A DNA stretch of 21,684 nucleotides from Bacteroidales bacterium (GTDB lineage: Bacteria > Bacteroidota > Bacteroidia > Bacteroidales > UBA932). Each line of letters opens with the position of its first letter. Within the stretch, counting starts at the first letter, position 1. Location: the NCBI GenBank assembly GCA_016295245.1, contig JAEDLO010000019.1:1-21684 (forward strand), written 5' to 3'. The notes below the pieces were generated by a model. That model ran no database searches. It was not told where the DNA came from and saw only the letters and a program-made list of their open reading frames with translations. Shown in pieces: positions 8,277-14,225 of the stretch. Position numbers and translations under genes: made by a program.

Positions 8277-10035
8277 AATTCATAAAGATAGCATTCTGGC
8301 CATACATATAGTTGTAGGTCAGATCCTTACAGAGCACATTCACAAGACGCAGGGACAGCGTTTCATCCTCAAGGTTCATATCTGAACCGTCCGGAGCATC
8401 AAAACTTCTGACAGGATTGAAAGGTTTCCCTGCGTCTTTTATGCTTACCTTGACATTCTCGTCCTCCTCAACGATAGAAATGTCGAAGAAATAACCGTCT
8501 CCCTTATCGATGTTTTTCTTGACAAGGCTCATAGCCAGCTCCTCGCAGCAGAGATTGATGCTTCCCCTGAGCGCCTCCGGGACGGTAGTGCCATTGAGGT
8601 ACTTGGTTATGTCAAGCAGAGCCGCATCAAGACCTTCATAGGTGTAAGGGACTGACTCATAGAAAGCCTCTGATCCTTTGTTGTCCGGAATGAGAAAATA
8701 GCCCCTGCACTCCGGATGGCGCATGCGCACCGGGATGGAAGCGCCCAAATCCAGGAAAACGAAGGCGAAGCCGGCAACGGTAAGACCCAGGAACATAAAT
8801 TCCGGTTTGAATAAGGCCAAAAGAGCAAACGAGCCTATGGTCAGGGTGACAAAGCCGAGAAACAGCGCTGAAGACATAGCCCTCCTTTCCAGGGTCTGGG
8901 TCAGATAGGCCTTAATCACGCACACTGAATACGGGATGGAGAACAGGACTATTATCCTCAGCCATTTGTTGCTGAGCAGAGGATTCTCCAGGCTGTTCTC
9001 GCCGAAAAGGGCGAAGGCAAGTTCAGGGAAAGCAACAACAAGCGCCACCACAGGGCCAACGGTAAGCAAGGTTGCAAGCAGGCACTTTTTCACCAGTACC
9101 TTCAGTCCGTCCATCTCGCCGAAACCCACCAGCATACTGCCCATAGTGACCAGCACCGTTCCGCCGATGCAGTCAAGGAACATAAACACTATGGTGAGCA
9201 CCTGGTAAGCCACACCCCAGACAAATAGGGCCTCGGTTCCGAGCTTGTTGAGCACAAGGTAATTGGCTACAAGGGAGATGAAGGCAAGGTTGAGATTAGG
9301 GATGCAGTAAGAGACTCCGGACTGGATATTTTCCTTGCCCAGAGCGACCCACTCTCTTTTGCCCTTCGGAAGTTGGAAGCGGAAGATGCTCTTTTCCTGG
9401 TAGAGGAAGAGAATGATCAGACCTATCTGTATGAGATAGCCGGCAAGGTCTGCCCAGGCAACTGCAGCGGTACCCAGGTCGGTGAATTTCAAGAGGATGA
9501 CATCAAGGACGACATCGATGACGCAGGACACGATGGTCGCCTTCGAGGCTATGTCCGGCCTGCCATATATTTCTGCTATCAGGATAAAGACGGAGGCCAG
9601 GCTCATCGGCAGGAACTGTATGAAATAGACAAATAGATAGTCCTTCAGGTAGTAAGACAGTTCTGCATCCGAAGAGAGGAACGAGACCACGGAATCTATG
9701 TTGAGCAGGGCAAGGGAGGAAATCAGAATGGAGGCACCCACTGCCGAGATGGCGGCTATGGTGATGGCCCGGGCAGCGGACTTGAAGTCCTGGTTGCCGA
9801 TGTGGCGCGAAGCCGGCAGGCTGGCTCCTGAAATCAGCAGGAGCATCAGGGCCGAAATCAGGCCTTCAACCGGGATGGCGAGGTCCAGCGCAGCAAAAGC
9901 CTGGGGGCTGACCATCTGGCCGACGAAAATCATATTTGCCGACAGGCACACCTGCTCGCCGACCATAAAGATCAGCATCGAACGGAAATAATTCCTGAAT
10001 CCCTTCGATATTATGAATGAATTGCGTTTTTCCAC
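8260..10035 (-). CDS. MATE-family transporter fused to an RsbW/SpoIIAB-like ATPase domain
   Basis: A 591-residue fusion. Residues about 12-440 form a polytopic MATE (MatE) transporter with roughly twelve hydrophobic segments; this superfamily exports drugs, metabolites or lipid-linked compounds with sodium or proton antiport. A linker (440-460) leads to a cytoplasmic HATPase domain (about 460-588) of the RsbW/SpoIIAB class. The G1 box is kept: SIKDAGKPFNP (531-541, Asp534 and Gly536), as is the C-terminal strand pattern YMYGQNAIFMNF (576-587). The N-box is abnormal: EELAMSLVKK (498-507) has Ser503 where the magnesium-binding Asn belongs, and the G2 box reads TLSLRLV (559-565) without glycines. 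Nucleotide hydrolysis or kinase activity is therefore doubtful. Initiation is at GTG (10035-10033), directly after the TAA of the FliB-like gene, with AAGAGG about 5 bases upstream. Canonical MATE proteins end near residue 450, so the tail is an addition and not an annotation artefact: the frame is continuous. Confidence 0.9.
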   Translation of the reverse strand: MEKRNSFIISKGFRNYFRSMLIFMVGEQVCLSANMIFVGQMVSPQAFAALDLAIPVEGLISALMLLLISGASLPASRHIGNQDFKSAARAITIAAISAVGASILISSLALLNIDSVVSFLSSDAELSYYLKDYLFVYFIQFLPMSLASVFILIAEIYGRPDIASKATIVSCVIDVVLDVILLKFTDLGTAAVAWADLAGYLIQIGLIILFLYQEKSIFRFQLPKGKREWVALGKENIQSGVSYCIPNLNLAFISLVANYLVLNKLGTEALFVWGVAYQVLTIVFMFLDCIGGTVLVTMGSMLVGFGEMDGLKVLVKKCLLATLLTVGPVVALVVAFPELAFALFGENSLENPLLSNKWLRIIVLFSIPYSVCVIKAYLTQTLERRAMSSALFLGFVTLTIGSFALLALFKPEFMFLGLTVAGFAFVFLDLGASIPVRMRHPECRGYFLIPDNKGSEAFYESVPYTYEGLDAALLDITKYLNGTTVPEALRGSINLCCEELAMSLVKKNIDKGDGYFFDISIVEEDENVKVSIKDAGKPFNPVRSFDAPDGSDMNLEDETLSLRLVNVLCKDLTYNYMYGQNAIFMNFSKKS

Positions 10036-10875
10036 TTATACCTCTTGTGAATCTATATACCTGTCCTCAAACTCCACGTCAAAACCCACTTCTTCCACAT
10101 AATCAATCAGGAAGCGGGCAAAGCCGAAACTTCTCTCAGCGAACGTCTCCTCCTTCTCCCAAGGGCGGGTTGCCGCATAGCGATCAAGTGCGTCAAGGAT
10201 AAAATGGGCGACACTCGGAAACGCCGGGAAGCCGTCATAAGGCAGCACATAAGAAAAAATCAAAAGCGCCGTCACCTTGCGCACAAATTCAAGGAAAGTA
10301 GCCGAGCCTTCAAAATGAGGGAGGCTCTCACGGCCTACCTCATACTCGCGGTCAAGGGCCTCGATGCAGGCCTCAAGATTCACCTGGCGGTCTGCAAACA
10401 GGGCGAGCACGCGTGCCCTTTTCTGATACGCGCCGTCTCCGGCAAGCGGCCCCACTCCTTCAATTTCCGGCGCCCAAGGTTCGCAATTTTCCAAAAGGCG
10501 TACAGCCTGCGGGCAACACGGGTCAAGGGAGAACTCAATGCGGTCGTCAAAGCGGGTGATCAGGCGCGGATATGTTCGACAGACAGAAGGCATGGCCTGA
10601 GGTCCTATCCTCCTCTGTATGCTGCACATATCCTCATTATTGAGAAACACGCAACTCTTGTCGTCTTTGCGGCGGCAGAACCAACCCTGGGCATCCTGCT
10701 CCAGATAGTGGCGAATGTCATTTCCCTTTCCGTCTATGTCAGCCCAATCCCCCTTGCCGAACTTCTTCTCTTCCCATTTAAAGAAAGAGATTCTGTAGAA
10801 ACGGCAGCAATTCATAGGGCAGTCTTTAGCCAGACAAAGGAATTTCTTGTATGCCGGATAATACAAAGAATGCAT
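10036..10875 (-). CDS. FliB-like cysteine-rich protein (YkgJ/flagellin lysine N-methylase-like)
   Basis: A 279-residue protein of the group annotated as flagellin lysine N-methylase (FliB). The features that place it are the N-terminal YPAYKKFLCLAKDCPMNCC (6-24), with Cys14, Cys19, Cys23 and Cys24, then Cys67, Cys75 and Cys84 in SCVFLNNEDMCSIQ (74-87), GPQAMPSVCRTYPR (91-104) and CC at 120-121. These cysteines resemble metal or iron-sulfur ligands. Full FliB proteins are nearer 400 residues, so the C-terminal part is shorter here. No flagellar gene is in the window and most Bacteroidales lack flagella, so flagellin is unlikely to be the substrate; methylation of another protein is possible but unproven. 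It lies immediately upstream of the MATE-ATPase gene with no gap (TAA then GTG), so both are probably made from one mRNA. Confidence 0.8.
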   Translation of the reverse strand: MHSLYYPAYKKFLCLAKDCPMNCCRFYRISFFKWEEKKFGKGDWADIDGKGNDIRHYLEQDAQGWFCRRKDDKSCVFLNNEDMCSIQRRIGPQAMPSVCRTYPRLITRFDDRIEFSLDPCCPQAVRLLENCEPWAPEIEGVGPLAGDGAYQKRARVLALFADRQVNLEACIEALDREYEVGRESLPHFEGSATFLEFVRKVTALLIFSYVLPYDGFPAFPSVAHFILDALDRYAATRPWEKEETFAERSFGFARFLIDYVEEVGFDVEFEDRYIDSQEV

Positions 10876-10881
10876 AATTTA

Positions 10882-10889
10882 CAAATGTA
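10882..10889 (-). promoter_or_regulatory. Possible -7 box of the FliB-like/MATE-ATPase operon
   Basis: TACATTTG on the minus strand matches TAnnTTTG and lies 6 bases before the ATG at 10875. No TTTG is present at the expected -33 distance, so support is one-sided. If used, the mRNA would have a leader of about three bases. Confidence 0.4.
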
Positions 10890-10979
10890 CAAAAAATACC
10901 AAAACTTGACTGATATGGAAAAGACCTCCGCAAAGATTATCCGCGCCATCGATCGGCATCTACCACACGATGGACAACT

Positions 10980-11924
10980 TTACCGGCCGCCGCTGATTTT
11001 CTTCTTTTTGCTTTTGTTTTCGCTCCAGATACCATAGACCTCACTGACATTGCCGGCTGTAATGAAAGCCTTGATGTCATTGGTCCTGATCCAACCCATA
11101 AGATTGACGAATTCGTCCTGGGTGAGAAGACTTTGAATCTCCATCGTCTTGCGTCCTGAATAGCCTCCCGTAACTTCGTAGAGACTGCAGCCGCGGACGA
11201 TGGTGTTTATTATGTAGTCCCGTATCCTCTCATAGTCCTCCGAGATGATGCAGACCCTCTTGCGCTTTGCAAGGCTTATCATAAAGTAATCGACGATAAG
11301 CCCATTCATCCAAGTGCCGATAAGGCCTATTACCACAAGCCTGAACGGATTGATGGCGAAAGCCGTGCAGCAGATGAGCACGCCGGCGATGGTCACGGAC
11401 ATACCCATATCATAGTGCAGATACTTGTTGACTATCTTGGCGATGATGTCTAGTCCGCCCGTGGAGGCATTGATACGGAACAGAATGGCCTGGGAGGCAC
11501 TCAGTATCAGAATGAAGCAGATCAGGTCAAACCATATGTCCCCCATCACGGAAGTAGTCCCCGGCTCCACCAGCTTTTCGTAAGGGCAGATTTTCTCCCA
11601 CATTTCGATAAGGGGCGCGAGGACAAGGGCGGCATAAGCCGTCTTCAGTCCGAACTCCTTGCCGATAAGGAACCAGGCCAGGAGCAGCAGGATGGCATTG
11701 ATGATGAACACCACAACCGAAACCTTGACGGTCATTCCCAGGAACTTCTCGAAGATGCCGCTGATTACGATTGACAGACCGGAGATGCTGCCGACGATGA
11801 GCTTGCCGGGCATCAGGAAATAATACACAGCGGCGGCGGCAATAGCCATCGCCACTGTGATAGTAATCATCTCCTTCCAGAATTTCCATCCGGTCAAAGG
11901 TTTGAGATAAGCTGCAAGATTCAT
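10980..11924 (-). CDS. YitT family membrane protein (DUF161 + DUF2179)
   Basis: A 314-residue membrane protein. Five or six hydrophobic segments occupy about 18-215, with the YitT signatures MPGKLIVGSISGLSIVISG (38-56), LFRINASTGGLDIIAKIVNK (148-167) and a last helix near 195-215. The cytoplasmic C-terminal DUF2179 domain (about 238-292) contains RGCSLYEVTGGYSGR (244-258) and a ferredoxin-like pattern ending ITAGNVSEVYG (288-298); a Lys-rich tail closes the protein. The function of YitT proteins is not settled; some are thought to be transporters. It starts 6 bases after the nfnB stop, so it is the last gene of the nfnA-nfnB-yitT unit. A tail of about 104 non-coding bases separates it from the FliB-like gene. 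Confidence 0.92.
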   Translation of the reverse strand: MNLAAYLKPLTGWKFWKEMITITVAMAIAAAAVYYFLMPGKLIVGSISGLSIVISGIFEKFLGMTVKVSVVVFIINAILLLLAWFLIGKEFGLKTAYAALVLAPLIEMWEKICPYEKLVEPGTTSVMGDIWFDLICFILILSASQAILFRINASTGGLDIIAKIVNKYLHYDMGMSVTIAGVLICCTAFAINPFRLVVIGLIGTWMNGLIVDYFMISLAKRKRVCIISEDYERIRDYIINTIVRGCSLYEVTGGYSGRKTMEIQSLLTQDEFVNLMGWIRTNDIKAFITAGNVSEVYGIWSENKSKKKKISGGR

Positions 11925-11930
11925 TTCTTA

Positions 11931-13322
11931 TCAGAGATTTTTGACGTAATTATCGATAGCCTTTGCGGCTGTGCGACCTGCTCCCATCGCGAGGATTACG
12001 GTAGCGGCGCCGGTCACGGCGTCACCGCCCGCAAACACTCCCGCACGGGTGGTCTGTCCCTCGGGACTGGCCACAAGGCAGCCGCGCTTGGTGGTCTCAA
12101 GACCCTTGGTGGTATTGGCCACCAGAGGGTTTGAAGAGGTGCCGAGAGCCATAATGACGGTGTCGGCCTCGATTTCGAACTCCGAGCCTTCGATTACGAC
12201 AGGGCTGCGGCGACCGCTTGCATCCGGCTCTCCGAGCTCCATCTTCACGCACCTGATCGACTTCACCCAACCGTTCTCGTCGCCGATGATGGCCACAGGA
12301 TTGGTCAGAAGGTCGAAGATGATGCCCTCCTGCTTGGCGTGGTGAACCTCCTCCTTGCGGGCAGGAAGCTCAGCCTCGGTGCGGCGATAGACGATATGAA
12401 CCTCGGCGCCGAGCCTGAGCGCGGTGCGGGCTGCATCCATTGCGACATTGCCGCCACCCACTACGCACACCTTCTTGCCGGCGTGGATAGGGGTCAGATA
12501 GTCGTCGCGGTATGCACACATAAGATTGTTGCGGGTCAGGAACTCATTGGCGGAGAACACGCCGCAGAGATTCTCTCCCGGGATGCCCATAAACTTCGGA
12601 AGACCGGCGCCGGTGCCGATGAACACGGCCTTGAAGCCCATCTCGTCAAGGAGTTTGTCGATGGTTATGGTGCGGCCTACGAGCACGTTGGTCTCAATCT
12701 TCACGCCGAGTTTCTCAACGTCGGCGATTTCGTGGGCGAGGACCTTCTCCTTCGGGAGGCGGAACTCCGGAATGCCGTACTGCAGCACGCCGCCGGCTTT
12801 ATGGAGAGCCTCGTAGATGGTCACGTCATAGCCCCACTTCGCGAGGTCGGCAGCGCAGGCAAGGCCGGCAGGGCCGGAGCCGATGATGGCCACCTTGACG
12901 CCATTCTTCTCAATTGCGGGAGCGGCCGCCTCAGGGGCAGGATTGGCGCGCACATAGTCAGCGACGAAGCGCTCAAGCTTGCCGATTGCGACAGCTTCGC
13001 CCTTCACGCCGAGCACGCAGCTTCCCTCGCACTGAGTCTCCTGCGGACACACGCGGCCGCACACTGCCGGCAGCGAAGAGTCCTTCTCGATTATCGCTGA
13101 CGCGCCATAGATATCTCCCTCCACGAGCTTAGCCACAAACTCAGGGATATTGAGCCCGACAGGGCAGGCTGAAACGCAACGCGGATTCTTGCAATGCAGG
13201 CAGCGAGTAGCCTCAAGCAGAGCCTCTTCCTTGTTGTAGCCGTGACATACTTCTTCGAAATTGCGGGCCCTGACCTGCGGATCCTGTTCACGCACGGGCA
13301 CACGTGGTATTCTGTTTGCCAT
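11931..13322 (-). CDS. nfnB: NfnB/GltA-type FAD iron-sulfur oxidoreductase (NADPH-dependent)
   Basis: A 463-residue flavoprotein of the glutamate synthase small-subunit family. The N-terminal domain carries two four-cysteine sets for [4Fe-4S] clusters: Cys41, 44, 49, 53 (CLHCKNPRCVSAC) and Cys88, 92, 98, 102 (CGRVCPQETQCEGSC). A FAD-binding GSGPAGLACA lies at 148-157, a second Rossmann motif GGGNVAMDAAR at 289-299, the NADP-preferring YRRTEAELPAR at 312-322, and the closing FAD motif AGGDAVTGAATVILAMGAG at 431-449. Such proteins are often labelled glutamate synthase, but no glutamate synthase large subunit is near. Its immediate partner is an NfnA-type protein, which points to the Nfn complex: electron bifurcation linking NADPH oxidation to reduction of ferredoxin and NAD, or the reverse. 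The start overlaps the nfnA stop by one base (TAATG). Confidence 0.93.
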   Translation of the reverse strand: MANRIPRVPVREQDPQVRARNFEEVCHGYNKEEALLEATRCLHCKNPRCVSACPVGLNIPEFVAKLVEGDIYGASAIIEKDSSLPAVCGRVCPQETQCEGSCVLGVKGEAVAIGKLERFVADYVRANPAPEAAAPAIEKNGVKVAIIGSGPAGLACAADLAKWGYDVTIYEALHKAGGVLQYGIPEFRLPKEKVLAHEIADVEKLGVKIETNVLVGRTITIDKLLDEMGFKAVFIGTGAGLPKFMGIPGENLCGVFSANEFLTRNNLMCAYRDDYLTPIHAGKKVCVVGGGNVAMDAARTALRLGAEVHIVYRRTEAELPARKEEVHHAKQEGIIFDLLTNPVAIIGDENGWVKSIRCVKMELGEPDASGRRSPVVIEGSEFEIEADTVIMALGTSSNPLVANTTKGLETTKRGCLVASPEGQTTRAGVFAGGDAVTGAATVILAMGAGRTAAKAIDNYVKNL

Positions 13323-14188
13323 TATCTATCCCTCCCTATTTTGCAGCGATGGTCTTCCAACGCCTGTTTTTCTTCACTACGATACTGACCCTGACGGCGC
13401 ATAGCCTCGTCAAAATCAACAAGATAGCCGTCGAACTCCGGACCCTCTACGCAGGCGAAGCGGGTCTTTCCGCCCACGGACACGCGGCAGGCGCCGCACA
13501 TTCCGGTGCCGTCCACCATAAGCGTATTGAGGCTGACCGTGATCGGCAGGCCGAGCTTCTTGGCGGTAAGGGTGGAGAACTTCATCATAATCATAGGGCC
13601 GATGGCCACGGCCATAGTGTATTTGCGACCTTCGCCTACAAGTTTCTCGAGCATCGCGGTCACAAGGCCGTGAAAACCTTCCGAACCGTCATCGGTACAG
13701 ATGAAGAGATTGTCGCAGACGGCAGCCATCTCCTCCTTGTAGATAAGCAGGTCGGCAGTCTTGGCGCCGATGATCACATCGACCTTCGCTCCCCTTTCGT
13801 GGAGCCACTTTGCCTGGGGATATACAGGAGCGGTACCTACACCGCCCGCGATAAATATGTAACTCTGGGATGCGAGCTGCCCGGCATCCATATTAACAAA
13901 CTCCGAAGGCACTCCGAGAGGGCCGGCAACATCGGCAAAACACTCTCCGACCTCTTTCCCGATAATGGCGGCGCTGGACGCGCCGATATACTGGGTCACG
14001 ATGGTCACACTGCCCTCCCGACGGTCGTAGTCGCTGATAGTAAGCGGGACTCTTTCGCCCTTCTCATCCGCCCTGACCATCAGGAACTGCCCCGGAAGGG
14101 CAGAGGCAGCAAGCAAAGGGGCGCTCACCTTCATCCTGCAGATGGCAGGAGTGAGCATCTCCTTGGTTAAAATCTCAAATTTTTTCAT
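13322..14188 (-). CDS. nfnA: NfnA-type FAD/NAD ferredoxin-NADP reductase subunit
   Basis: A 288-residue protein of the sulfide dehydrogenase/dihydroorotate dehydrogenase electron-transfer subunit family. A FAD-binding RVPLTISDYD is at 46-55, the NAD-binding IAGGVGTAPVYPQAKWL at 113-129, and a [2Fe-2S] site MVDGTGMCGACRV (224-236) with Cys231, Cys234 and the later Cys246; Asp226 may be the fourth ligand, as reported for NfnA homologues. With NfnB it forms the NADH-dependent ferredoxin:NADP oxidoreductase in the cytoplasm, balancing NADH, NADPH and reduced ferredoxin in anaerobes. The ATG at 14188 gives MKKFEIL and the standard family length. A longer frame to 14317 would run into the 3' end of the GH115 gene and is rejected. 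The C-terminal tail (about 265-288) is charged and variable. Translation is coupled to nfnB by TAATG. Confidence 0.92.
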   Translation of the reverse strand: MKKFEILTKEMLTPAICRMKVSAPLLAASALPGQFLMVRADEKGERVPLTISDYDRREGSVTIVTQYIGASSAAIIGKEVGECFADVAGPLGVPSEFVNMDAGQLASQSYIFIAGGVGTAPVYPQAKWLHERGAKVDVIIGAKTADLLIYKEEMAAVCDNLFICTDDGSEGFHGLVTAMLEKLVGEGRKYTMAVAIGPMIMMKFSTLTAKKLGLPITVSLNTLMVDGTGMCGACRVSVGGKTRFACVEGPEFDGYLVDFDEAMRRQGQYRSEEKQALEDHRCKIGRDR

Positions 14189-14208
14189 AACTAAACATTT
14201 GCGAACTG

Positions 14209-14216
14209 CAAAAGTA
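14209..14216 (-). promoter_or_regulatory. Probable -7 box of the nfnA-nfnB-yitT operon
   Basis: TACTTTTG on the minus strand fits TAnnTTTG and lies 20 bases before the ATG at 14188. A clear -33 TTTG is missing, and the upstream promoter region lies inside the last codons of the GH115 gene, so transcription could also continue from there. Confidence 0.45.
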
Positions 14217-14225
14217 CAAAATATC

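Noticed and set aside
10946..10973. Inverted repeat CCATCG/CGATGG after yitT as a terminator
   Set aside because: Only 6 bp with a 16-base loop and no T tract on the minus strand; too weak to call.
10204..11037. 277-codon open frame on the plus strand
   Set aside because: Antisense to the FliB-like gene and the end of yitT; the part crossing the spacer at 10876-10979 has no similarity I recognise.
12339..13100. 253-codon open frame on the plus strand
   Set aside because: Antisense to nfnB, which has complete cofactor motifs.
12000..13200. Glutamate synthase small subunit (gltD) reading of the NfnB gene
   Set aside because: No large subunit nearby, and the immediate coupled neighbour is an NfnA-type subunit, so the Nfn reading is preferred.
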